Below are positions 18,732-26,880 of a stretch of DNA of 64,000 nt, one piece after another. Where the stretch lies: positions 248,001 through 312,000 of the forward strand of contig NZ_MIJE01000011.1 in NCBI RefSeq assembly GCF_001730225.1. The letters run 5' to 3'. The translations under genes were made by a program, and so were the position numbers. Numbering within the stretch: position 1 is the stretch's first letter; each line of letters begins with the position of its first letter. The DNA comes from Desulfuribacillus alkaliarsenatis. Its GTDB lineage: Bacteria > Bacillota > Bacilli > Desulfuribacillales > Desulfuribacillaceae. The notes beneath the pieces were generated by a model. It did not search any database and was not told where the DNA came from. It was given only the letters and a program-made list of their open reading frames with translations.

Positions 18732-19415
18732 ATGCAAACCCATGACAATCATGCTAGTGACCTAAGAGTAGCTGATATACCAATCATAGATATAGAGGCG
18801 CCTAGCAATTTAGAGACGGCGACATTGGCCCTCGGTTGATTCTGGGGTCCTGATGCTAGGTTTGGCATCACAGAGGGGGTTTACCGTACCCGCGTCGGTT
18901 ATGCAGGGGGAACGACAGCAAACCCAACCTACGAACGGATTGGGGATCACACAGAGGTACTGCAAATTGATTTCAATCCTTTAGAAATCAGTTTTGAGGA
19001 AGTAGTGCATTTATTCTGGAAGTACCATACGCCAAGCAGGCGCGTATACTCTAGGCAATATCTGCCTATCCTTTTATATCATGATGAAAAACAAGAGCGT
19101 GTTGCAAAGAAATCTTACCTGCGAGCTGAACAGCAGTATGGGAAAATCTATACGCAGCTTATGCCAATGCGAAGCTTTTACTTGGCTGAAAATTATCATC
19201 AAAAATATTACCTGCAGCTAGATAAGGAAATAGCAGAAGAATACCGCACCATATATCCAGATTGGCAGGATTTTATAAATTCAACAGCGACGGCGCGGGT
19301 AAATGGATATATTGTTGGTTACGGCGACAATGACAAGCTCGAACAAGAGATAGACAAGCTTGGATTATCAAGTAAAGGTCAGGAGCGGCTACTACGACTG
19401 ATACGCAGATATTAG
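18732..19415 (+). CDS. msrA: peptide-methionine (S)-S-oxide reductase, selenocysteine-containing
   Basis: Reads as one 227-residue MsrA if TGA at 18837-18839 is decoded as selenocysteine (residue 36). The stretch around it is TATLALG-U-FWGPDARFG, where the family has GCFWG with the catalytic Cys. Downstream, TRVGYAGGTT, DHTEVLQIDF, LFWKYHTP and AENYHQKYYL are normal MsrA motifs, so the frame is intact on both sides. AAAGGAG lies 8 nt before ATG 18732. The usual Glu after FWG is Asp. A hairpin with a bacterial SECIS layout follows the TGA. Function: repair of methionine-S-sulfoxide. A nonsense pseudogene is the alternative, unlikely given the exact position of the TGA. Confidence 0.92.
18840..18870 (+). 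promoter_or_regulatory. bacterial SECIS-like hairpin after the msrA TGA
   Basis: After TGA come 11 nt, then TGATGC-TAGGTTTG-GCATCA. The inner T and G of the loop can form a wobble pair, leaving AGGTTT, one base from the AGGUCU apical loop I recall for E. coli fdhF, and with the same spacing from the UGA. This would recruit SelB. Confidence 0.8.
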
Positions 19416-19452
19416 AAATAGCATAACTGATACGCAGGTTTAGAATCACATA
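19397..19452 (+). repeat. imperfect tandem duplication of the msrA 3' end
   Basis: ACTGATACGCAG followed by a TAGAA element occurs at 19397 and again at 19426, a unit of about 29 bp that includes the msrA stop region. Probably slipped-strand duplication. Confidence 0.7.
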
Positions 19453-19455
19453 ATT

Positions 19456-19491
19456 ATAACAGAGATAATAACAGAGATATTAACAGAGAGG
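19456..19491 (+). repeat. three 12-bp tandem repeats in the leader of the DUF362 gene
   Basis: ATAACAGAGATA at 19456 and 19468, then TTAACAGAGAGG at 19480. The third unit provides the AGAGAGG ribosome binding site of the next gene, so repeat number could affect spacing. Confidence 0.65.
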
Positions 19492-19501
19492 ACGTTATTA
19501 A

Positions 19502-20677
19502 GTGAAAACAACTGTCTCTTTAGTGGAATGTAGAGAGTATGAGTACGGACAACTGAAGCAATCCATCGCAGAAAGTTTCCAGCAGCTAGGGGGCATTGGG
19601 CGCTATATTGCAGCAGAGGACAAGGTTTTACTTAAAATGAACCTGCTAATGAAAAAGCGGCCTGAGGAAGCAACGACCACCCACCCTCTGTTCGTAAAGG
19701 CTTTGGCAGAAACCCTCTTAGAATATGGAGCTGACGTTATTATCGGGGACAGTCCTGGAGGACCTTTTAACGAGAAAATGCTCAAGGGCATCTATAAGTA
19801 TTGTGGAATTACTAATGTTGTTGAAGAGCTTGCAGAAGCACAAGGCTATGGAACAAGAATCCAATTAAACTACAACACAAACCATATGAACGTAGATAAT
19901 CCAGACGGCCTTTTATTAAAACATTTGACGGTTACAGAAATGCTACTGGATGTAGACAAGGTAATTTCCGTATCGAAGTTAAAGACCCATGGTATGACAA
20001 TGTTTACTGGTGCTGTGAAAAACATGTTTGGTATTATTCCTGGTATGCTGAAGGCGGAATATCACTTTAAAATGCCAGAGCTTGACGATTTTTGTAATGC
20101 GTTGGTTGATATCTGTGCTTATGGAAATCCTGTGCTGTCATTTATGGATGGTATTGTCGGCATGGAAGGTGCTGGTCCGTCGGCTGGGAATCCGCGAAAT
20201 ATTGGTGCAGTGATTGCGTCAACGAGTCCTTACCACTTAGATGTCGTTGCTAGCTCACTAATTAATCTTAACCCCCTTGATGTACCGACAATTAAATTAA
20301 GTAGCTTACGCGGCTTGTGTACAGGCACTTTAACTGATATTGACGTGCAAGGAAAATCAATTGAACATTTTTTAATCAAAGACTTTGATATCCCACCAAT
20401 ACGTCAAGTCACGTTATTTATGAAAAACACACCTAAGTTTCTGCAGCCAATTCTGAATTCAATGCTACAGCCTAAGCCAATCTTTGACCACAGCATGTGC
20501 GTTGGCTGTAATGTATGTGCTGAGCATTGCCCAGCAGATGTTATTTCGATGGTAGACAAGCGACCGATTGTCGATTTGAATCCTTGTATCCGCTGCTTCT
20601 GCTGCCAAGAGCTATGTCCAAAGAAGGCAGTAACAATCCACCGCCCTTGGCTTATGCGCAAGATTGCTAAGTGGTGA
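19502..20677 (+). CDS. DUF362 domain protein with C-terminal 2[4Fe-4S] ferredoxin
   Basis: 391 residues from a GTG start. Residues 1-300 are the DUF362 fold (VLLKMNLLMKK, the GDSPGGPF motif, VISVSKLKTHGMTMFTGAVKNMFG). The C-terminus has two cluster motifs, CVGCNVCAEHCPADVI and CIRCFCCQELCP. Such fusions are common in anaerobes, and the function is unknown; the domain has been proposed to act on small molecules or cofactors with low-potential electrons. No partner redox enzyme is adjacent. Upstream are short tandem repeats. Confidence 0.88.
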   Translation: MKTTVSLVECREYEYGQLKQSIAESFQQLGGIGRYIAAEDKVLLKMNLLMKKRPEEATTTHPLFVKALAETLLEYGADVIIGDSPGGPFNEKMLKGIYKYCGITNVVEELAEAQGYGTRIQLNYNTNHMNVDNPDGLLLKHLTVTEMLLDVDKVISVSKLKTHGMTMFTGAVKNMFGIIPGMLKAEYHFKMPELDDFCNALVDICAYGNPVLSFMDGIVGMEGAGPSAGNPRNIGAVIASTSPYHLDVVASSLINLNPLDVPTIKLSSLRGLCTGTLTDIDVQGKSIEHFLIKDFDIPPIRQVTLFMKNTPKFLQPILNSMLQPKPIFDHSMCVGCNVCAEHCPADVISMVDKRPIVDLNPCIRCFCCQELCPKKAVTIHRPWLMRKIAKW

Positions 20678-20774
20678 AATTGGCAATAAGCTCCGATAAT
20701 GATTTAGCTAGGCATGAACAATACTATATTAGACAAAAAACGACGATAATTAAGTATGCGACGGGAGATTTAGT

Positions 20775-22616
20775 ATGGATATTGGAAAAGATCTACTAGC
20801 ACTTCATGATGCGATTGTTAGTAAAGCAACTGAGCTTGCAAAAAACCATTCAATAACTGTAACAGATTCTCAGAAGCAGCTTAGTCGCGATAATCTACTA
20901 TGCTACGCTATTTTGAGGGGATTCGATATTCATCAACTACAATTGCAGCTCGAGCAGCATGGTCTGAACTCATTATCGAATATTGAAGGACATGTACTCC
21001 ATTCAATACAGCAGGTAGCTAGCCACCTAGTCAATGACTCGTTCGATACACAGACGTTACCAATATTGACAAAGGCGCAAGCGCAAAAACTGACGGAACA
21101 GCGCGCAATTAATACCTTAGGGAAACCGCATAAAGGTAGACAGACTAGGATTATGGTTACTTTAGATTCTAGTTACTTAGAGCAAGATGGAATGTTAGAG
21201 GGTCTATTACTTAATGGCATGGACATAGCTCGGATTAATTGTGCACATCATAATCGTGAACAATGGACAAGACTCATTGAAGGTTTGCGAATTGCTGAAG
21301 GAAAACTAGCAGCTAGCAACAGAGGAGTTGGGAAGAAATGCAAAATTGTAATGGATATAGGTGGACCTAAGCTCCGCACAGGTAGTATTGAACAAATTAG
21401 TAGACCATTAAAGCTGACGGTCAAAAATGGTGGCTTGCGTGAAGGATTTATCGACATTGAAGCTCAATATACTGAAGAAGTAACAGTTGAATTTAATATT
21501 TCAGAAGTAAAAACAGGTAGCTCCCAAGGTAGTTTTATAATTGCAGCACGCGAAGCAAGTAACTTCAATCAGCTAAAGCCAGGAGACTGCTTAGAATTCA
21601 GCGATGCAAGAGGGAAAAAACGGAAGTTCTATGTAATCGAAAATATTAATAAGCATAGGATCAAAGTACAGCTACAGCAAACAGCCGTTGTCACAGAAGG
21701 ATTAACGCTAAAAAAGCAAACAGACATTGCATGCAAGACTGGCCCAATGAGACCTAGACCTGCGAAGCTACAGTGTAGCGCAGGCGACATATTGTTACTA
21801 TATAGAGACCCTGAACGTCAAGGTCATTTGGCTAGGGAATCTCAGCACTTAGGGATCGCATGTATTGCAGCAGGGGCACTAGATAATATGAAGGTTGGAG
21901 AACGAGTTTACATTGACGACGGTAAAATCAGTGCAGTTATTGAGGAAGTTCATTCAGACTACCTGAAATTATTCATCGTCAGTCCAACGACGAGAACTGC
22001 AAAAATCGGTGAACATAAAGGATTAAACTTTCCAGATGGCAGTATAGACATGCCTGCACTGACGCAAATAGATAGAAATGATTTAGAGTTTATTGTTAAA
22101 AACGCCGATGCCATTAATTATTCCTTTGTACAAACACCAGCAGATATTTATGACCTTAAGTACGCCTTGAAAGAATTAAATGCTGAGCATATAGGTGTTA
22201 TCGCAAAAATCGAGACAAAAGAAGCAGTCTATAATTTAACTAAAATTTTATTAGCGGGATTAGAGGTGCCAAACTTTGCTGTTATGATTGCCCGTGGTGA
22301 CTTGGCAGTTGAGGTAGGTATTGAAGCTCTGCCATTCGTTCAGGAAGATATTCTGGATCTCTGTGATGCAGCACATACTCCTGTAATATTGGCCACTCAA
22401 TACCTAGAGAACCTTGCGAAAAAAGGTGTGCCTGCAAGGGGAGAGGCAATAGATGCAGCGATTGCCCAGCGAGCGGAATGCGTTATGCTGAACAAAGGAA
22501 AGCATGTAGCAAATGCCGTTGAGACCCTCTCTTATATACTTTGCAGCCAGCAGCTTAGGTATCATAAAAAGCACCAAATCTATAAGCGTTTCACTATGCA
22601 ACACGGAATTTTTTAA
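20775..22616 (+). CDS. pyruvate kinase-like protein, atypical domain layout
   Basis: 613 residues. Residues 1-110 are a helical extension not found in standard pyruvate kinase. The catalytic barrel then shows MDIARINCAHHN, MDIGGPKLRTG, AKIETKEAVYNL with the catalytic Lys, MIARGDLAVEVG, and ATQYLENLAKKGVPARGEAIDAA. A large inserted region of about 150 residues occupies the B-domain position, and the chain stops after the barrel without the usual C-terminal allosteric domain. The core residues for phosphoenolpyruvate, metal and ADP look retained, so phosphotransfer from PEP to ADP is plausible, but another phosphoryl acceptor is possible. Confidence 0.8.
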   Translation: MDIGKDLLALHDAIVSKATELAKNHSITVTDSQKQLSRDNLLCYAILRGFDIHQLQLQLEQHGLNSLSNIEGHVLHSIQQVASHLVNDSFDTQTLPILTKAQAQKLTEQRAINTLGKPHKGRQTRIMVTLDSSYLEQDGMLEGLLLNGMDIARINCAHHNREQWTRLIEGLRIAEGKLAASNRGVGKKCKIVMDIGGPKLRTGSIEQISRPLKLTVKNGGLREGFIDIEAQYTEEVTVEFNISEVKTGSSQGSFIIAAREASNFNQLKPGDCLEFSDARGKKRKFYVIENINKHRIKVQLQQTAVVTEGLTLKKQTDIACKTGPMRPRPAKLQCSAGDILLLYRDPERQGHLARESQHLGIACIAAGALDNMKVGERVYIDDGKISAVIEEVHSDYLKLFIVSPTTRTAKIGEHKGLNFPDGSIDMPALTQIDRNDLEFIVKNADAINYSFVQTPADIYDLKYALKELNAEHIGVIAKIETKEAVYNLTKILLAGLEVPNFAVMIARGDLAVEVGIEALPFVQEDILDLCDAAHTPVILATQYLENLAKKGVPARGEAIDAAIAQRAECVMLNKGKHVANAVETLSYILCSQQLRYHKKHQIYKRFTMQHGIF

Positions 22617-22653
22617 TTCTTGCTTGATTTTTTTAATTGGTAGGTGAGCAGTA

Positions 22654-23799
22654 ATGTTTAAGGAACTCCAGTCTTACGACTATATGGGCATATTAAGGGT
22701 GCTAGGTCTATTGATTATGTTGTCAGTAATATACCCTACAAACTCAGTAGCTGGTCAGGTATATACTTTATTTTTGGCACTTGTAGTAATTACTACAAAC
22801 ACTTTACTACTGCGTGGACTTGTTGACACCCTTACTAAGAAACGAATATTTATAGCAATAGAAACAATCTTGTTTTTGATACTGCTGTTTTTTTCACCCA
22901 ATCTCATTTACATCGGATTATTGTCAGTTCAAATTATCACTGTCTGTATTTTCTTTAGCAACATGTGGGAGAGAAATATATATAGTATATTACTAGCGAG
23001 TGTAGCCTTTATTTATTCATTGTCTTATAGTTGGGAGTACTATAAAACTGGCATGACGATATCTCAGATTATGCTAGAGTTACTTCCATACTTGTTTTTC
23101 TACTTTGTAGGTAGCGCTGTAAGTAAGCTGATACAACAGAAGGAAGAATTAGAATCACTAAATCATAAGCTAAAAGAATCTACGGAGCGCGTGAAAGAGC
23201 TTGCAATAACAGAGGAGCGGAATCGCTTAGCTCGAGATATTCATGATACTGTCGCTCACCGCGCAACAGGATTAATAATGCAGCTGCAAGCAGCTAGAAG
23301 CCTATCAAAAAAGAAGCGGCCAGAAGAACTAGAGTCAGTAATTGAAAATTGTTTACAAGTTTCCAAACAAATGCTAGATGAGATGAGGCGGTCAGTCCGT
23401 GCTTTAGCGCCAGAGGATACGGAGAATTTATTAGCGGAAACAACTCTTAAGCAGCTAGTGGATAATTTTTCAAATCAGACTGGGATGAAGATAGAAGTAG
23501 ATTTTTATGGTAATAGAAAAGAGCTTTCTAGTGAACAACAGGTGACACTTTATCGTGCAATTCAAGAGGCACTAACAAATGCGAAAAGGCATGGAGAAGC
23601 TACGGAAGTTCAAATTGTTATTAAATACTTAGCAAGCTCAATTGAAATGCAAATAAAAGATAACGGCAAGGGTAGCGACAATCTTGATTACGGTTTTGGA
23701 CTACAGGCTATGCAGCAAAGGATTATGAAATTGCACGGATCATTACAACTCGATTCATCGAATGAAGGCGTTCAGATAGTTATCGTGATTCCTTCTTAG
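22654..23799 (+). CDS. sensor histidine kinase, NarL/LiaS type (LnrJ-like)
   Basis: 381 residues. About five membrane helices occupy residues 10-160, then a coiled linker, then the HisKA_3 phosphoacceptor ERNRLARDIHDTVAHRATGL with the His of IHD, and an HATPase with NGKGSDNLDYGFGLQAMQQR. AGGTGAG lies 5 nt before the ATG. It is followed by its response regulator, an ABC ATPase and two ABC-2 permeases, the gene order I know from B. subtilis lnrJKLMN (linearmycin resistance). The short extracytoplasmic loops fit sensing within the membrane. Confidence 0.9.
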   Translation: MFKELQSYDYMGILRVLGLLIMLSVIYPTNSVAGQVYTLFLALVVITTNTLLLRGLVDTLTKKRIFIAIETILFLILLFFSPNLIYIGLLSVQIITVCIFFSNMWERNIYSILLASVAFIYSLSYSWEYYKTGMTISQIMLELLPYLFFYFVGSAVSKLIQQKEELESLNHKLKESTERVKELAITEERNRLARDIHDTVAHRATGLIMQLQAARSLSKKKRPEELESVIENCLQVSKQMLDEMRRSVRALAPEDTENLLAETTLKQLVDNFSNQTGMKIEVDFYGNRKELSSEQQVTLYRAIQEALTNAKRHGEATEVQIVIKYLASSIEMQIKDNGKGSDNLDYGFGLQAMQQRIMKLHGSLQLDSSNEGVQIVIVIPS

Positions 23800-23845
23800 C
23801 ATAACAAATTTAGCAAGCTTCAAATATCAGTATGAGGTGATAGCC

Positions 23846-24526
23846 TTGATAAAGGTAATGGTAGTGGATGATCAAAAGCTTATCCGAGATGGGTTGAAAA
23901 TCATGCTAAACCTGGAAGAAGATTTGGAATTTGTCGGAGAAGCAGACAACGGTAAAGATGCTTTAGAAGTAGCAAAACAATGTTTGCCCGATGTTATTCT
24001 TATGGATATTCGCATGCCTAAGGGTGACGGCGTACAAGGAACAAAGCTTATTCATCAGTGGAATCCAAGCATAAAAGTATTGATTTTAACGACCTTTGAT
24101 GATGAAGAGTACGTAATTGAAGCAATTAAAGTGGGTGGCTGTGGATACCTATTAAAGGATATTCCCTCTGAAGAACTGATGGACGCTATTCGCACAACAT
24201 ATAAAGGGGGCTCTGTGCTAGAACCACAAATTACTGCTAAACTCCTTACCCATATTCAACTTCAAGGCTATGGACAAAATGGCATGCTGCAGGGTTCGTT
24301 GTCCAAAAGACAAGCTCCAATAGACGAAGGAATCTTAACAGCTAGAGAACGGGAGATTCTTTCGTTAATAGGAAAAGGGTACTCTAATCAACAACTCGCT
24401 CAAAGTTTACATATTACTGAAGGAACTGCTAAGAACCACGTGACGAATATTATGAGTAAGCTTGACCTGCACGAACGTAGTCATCTAGTAATATACGCCC
24501 TAACAGGAGAAAAACCAAATCAATAG
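23846..24526 (+). CDS. NarL/LuxR-family response regulator (LnrK-like)
   Basis: 226 residues from TTG 23846, which has AGGTGAT 4-5 nt before it; a GTG at 23837 would overlap that site. Receiver domain: acidic pair in VVDDQKL, phospho-acceptor Asp in DVILMDIRMP, Thr/Lys in LTTF and LLKDIPSEE. The C-terminal LuxR helix-turn-helix is LTAREREILSLIGKGYSNQQLAQ through GTAKNHVTNIMSKL. It should be phosphorylated by the upstream kinase and activate the ABC genes that start 166 nt downstream of it. Confidence 0.92.
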   Translation: MIKVMVVDDQKLIRDGLKIMLNLEEDLEFVGEADNGKDALEVAKQCLPDVILMDIRMPKGDGVQGTKLIHQWNPSIKVLILTTFDDEEYVIEAIKVGGCGYLLKDIPSEELMDAIRTTYKGGSVLEPQITAKLLTHIQLQGYGQNGMLQGSLSKRQAPIDEGILTAREREILSLIGKGYSNQQLAQSLHITEGTAKNHVTNIMSKLDLHERSHLVIYALTGEKPNQ

Positions 24527-24560
24527 AAAATCTATGCCCTGAGTCATAGAAAAAAGATAT

Positions 24561-24590
24561 ACCGACTGCCATATGGTGGTCGGTTATTTT
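24561..24590 (+). terminator. hairpin between response regulator and ABC genes
   Basis: A 10-bp stem starting ACCGAC and ending GTCGGT (24561-24584, loop ATAT), then TATTTT. It may separate the regulatory genes from the transporter genes or act as an attenuator. Confidence 0.65.
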
Positions 24591-24691
24591 CGTTGCTACA
24601 ATTAAAACAAATAGAACAATAAAGCAAGTGAAACAAATAAATGCGATATTCAATCAATAAATGATAAATGTAAGGAAGGGAGCTAATAGAC

Positions 24692-25636
24692 ATGTTACAA
24701 GTAAAAAACGTATCAAAAGCTTTTGCAGGCAAGGAAGTGGTAAAAAATATTTCGTTCTCTGTAGATCAAGGGGAATCCTTCGGTTTACTAGGGCCTAATG
24801 GAGCAGGCAAATCAACTACAATTCATATGATTGCAGGGCTATTGCAGCCGACGAGTGGAACTGTATCAATAGATTTCCATGATATTCAGAACAGTCGTAA
24901 GCAGGCGCAAATGCGCTTAGGGGTTGTTCCTCAGGAGATTGCATTATACCAAGATTTTTCTGCCGAAGATAACCTGAAGTTCTGGGGTCGTATGTACAAT
25001 TTAACTGGCAAAGAGCTTACGGTAGCAGTTCAACGGACTTTAGATATTGTTGGTCTAACAGAACGAAGGAAGGACCAAGTTGAAACCTTTTCAGGTGGGA
25101 TGAAGCGCCGAATAAATATCGCCTGCGCTTTATTACATGAACCAAAGCTATTGATCATGGACGAACCAACGGTAGGGATTGATCCGCAGTCACGCAATCA
25201 TATCCTGGAAACGGTGAAAGAATTAAACAGACAGGGCATGACAGTTCTATACACAAGTCATTACATGGAAGAAGTTCAATATTTGTGTGAAACAGTCGGG
25301 ATAATTGATCAAGGGCAATTGATTGCTAATGGATATGTAAAAGATATTATTAAACAGTTTGGAGATTTAGCAGAGATTCAGATACAGTTTGCTTTTGATA
25401 ATGATGAGTTAGCTCCCGCAGAGAAATTACAAGCATGGTTTCAGCCATTGAGCCAAGGGACGATAAAGATTTCAGACAATCAAATGACGCTGTTACACAA
25501 ACAACCTGAATTGGTAATCCAACGAATTGCAGAAACCCTTAAGCAGAGAGACATGAAGCTACTTGGTGTGAAAGTAGTCGAATCAAGTCTCGAGTCAGTG
25601 TTTTTACAATTGACTGGGCGCGCCTTGAGAGATTAG
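24692..25636 (+). CDS. ABC-2 type transporter ATP-binding protein (LnrL-like)
   Basis: 314 residues. Walker A GPNGAGKSTT, Q-loop VVPQEIALY, signature FSGGMKRR, Walker B LLIMDEPTVGID, switch His in YTSHYMEE. A 90-residue C-terminal domain follows, as in drug-exporter ATPases (DrrA/LnrL, about 310 residues). Followed closely (12 nt and 11 nt) by two permease genes. It probably powers export of, or protection from, a lipophilic membrane-active compound sensed by the upstream kinase. Confidence 0.92.
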   Translation: MLQVKNVSKAFAGKEVVKNISFSVDQGESFGLLGPNGAGKSTTIHMIAGLLQPTSGTVSIDFHDIQNSRKQAQMRLGVVPQEIALYQDFSAEDNLKFWGRMYNLTGKELTVAVQRTLDIVGLTERRKDQVETFSGGMKRRINIACALLHEPKLLIMDEPTVGIDPQSRNHILETVKELNRQGMTVLYTSHYMEEVQYLCETVGIIDQGQLIANGYVKDIIKQFGDLAEIQIQFAFDNDELAPAEKLQAWFQPLSQGTIKISDNQMTLLHKQPELVIQRIAETLKQRDMKLLGVKVVESSLESVFLQLTGRALRD

Positions 25637-25648
25637 GAGGAGATTATT

Positions 25649-26869
25649 ATGGCATGGTTTTGGATGCTACACAAAGAGTTTTATGCCTTTGTAAAAGATA
25701 AAACATCTCTGTTTTCATTATTGCTGGTTCCTCTGATTTTGATTGGAATATTAGGAATCTCACTCTCGAATGCTTTCGACACTGGTGATGGGGAAGCTAG
25801 GGAAGTTAAAGTCGCTCCTATGTCAGTCTATGTGGAAAATCTAGATCGAGGTCCAATGGGGGACTATTTACAGAAGGTTGCATTTACCTCAGAAGAAGTC
25901 CAGAAGTTACTAAAGTTGACTAATGCCCGAGATCAGGCTGAAGTCTTTGTCATAATTCCGGAGGACTTTACTGAAAAGGGCTGGAGCCTAGCGGGTGATG
26001 TAATTGAAATCCGTATAGCAACGGATAATCCTAATCGGATAGGTGTTAAAGTAGTAGAGTCGGTAGTAGAGATGTTTCTTCGTCAAACGAAAATGCTGTA
26101 CCTAATGTATGAACAGCAACATATAGGTGTACCTGATGGAGCAAAGGGTAACAGTAGTGCAGGCGCCTTCGCAGGTCCGGAAGCTTTGTTTGGTGGAGAC
26201 AGAGGGCAAGGAGCAATTGATTTGCCAGTAATACAAGAGCTTTCAGTGGGAAGCTCGAATGGTAATATAGTTTCTTCATTTGCCTACTACGCTGTAGGGA
26301 TGGGCGTAATGTATGTGCTGTTTCTAGGAGTTACAGCTGCTAAGGCTTTAATGATAGAAGTTCAACAAAAAACTATGCTGAGATTACTAGCTACTCCGCA
26401 GTCCATTCTCGGTGTTTTACTAGGGAAGTTTTCAGGCTGGGTCCTACTAGGAGTACTTCAAATTATGATACTTATTGCTGGTAGTAAGTTGCTCTACGGC
26501 GTAGACTGGGGAAACAACTTCGTACAGCTCGTACTATTAAGCATTAGTTATGTATTTGTTGTTATTGCACTAGGTTTTATCTTGGCAACCCTACTTGCGA
26601 AAAGTGAAGCAGCAGATCAATTTGGAACGATTGCTGTACTTATTATGGCTGTTATTGGTGGGAGTATGGCACCAATATATATATTACCTGAGTTTATCAA
26701 TCAAATAGCTAAAGTACTACCAAATGCTTTAGCATTGCAAACGATACTAGAAATTATAATAGGTACAGATTGGGCCGTAGTATTAAAGACAGTTGCAGTG
26801 TTTATGATTATGGGAACCACTTTTGTCCTACTTGGAACCTATAGATTAACACAACAATGGAAAGGTTAG
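25649..26869 (+). CDS. ABC-2 type permease (LnrM-like)
   Basis: 406 residues: one N-terminal membrane helix (SLFSLLLVPLILIGILG), a long extracytoplasmic domain to about residue 205, then five helices (AYYAVGMGVMYVLFLGV onward), the ABC-2 membrane architecture. It contains MAPIYILPEFI before the penultimate helix, a usual ABC-2 feature. GGAGGAG lies upstream of the ATG. It should form a heterodimer with the product of the next gene, which has the same topology. Confidence 0.88.
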   Translation: MAWFWMLHKEFYAFVKDKTSLFSLLLVPLILIGILGISLSNAFDTGDGEAREVKVAPMSVYVENLDRGPMGDYLQKVAFTSEEVQKLLKLTNARDQAEVFVIIPEDFTEKGWSLAGDVIEIRIATDNPNRIGVKVVESVVEMFLRQTKMLYLMYEQQHIGVPDGAKGNSSAGAFAGPEALFGGDRGQGAIDLPVIQELSVGSSNGNIVSSFAYYAVGMGVMYVLFLGVTAAKALMIEVQQKTMLRLLATPQSILGVLLGKFSGWVLLGVLQIMILIAGSKLLYGVDWGNNFVQLVLLSISYVFVVIALGFILATLLAKSEAADQFGTIAVLIMAVIGGSMAPIYILPEFINQIAKVLPNALALQTILEIIIGTDWAVVLKTVAVFMIMGTTFVLLGTYRLTQQWKG

Positions 26870-26880
26870 GAGGAGAAACA

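Noticed and set aside
18732-19004. msrA as a nonsense pseudogene, or a short protein starting at GTG 19005
   Set aside because: The TGA is at the catalytic residue, the sequence on both sides is well conserved MsrA, a ribosome site precedes 18732, and a SECIS-like hairpin follows.
19397-19491. CRISPR-like repeats
   Set aside because: Units are adjacent, 12 and 29 bp, with no spacers and no cas genes nearby.
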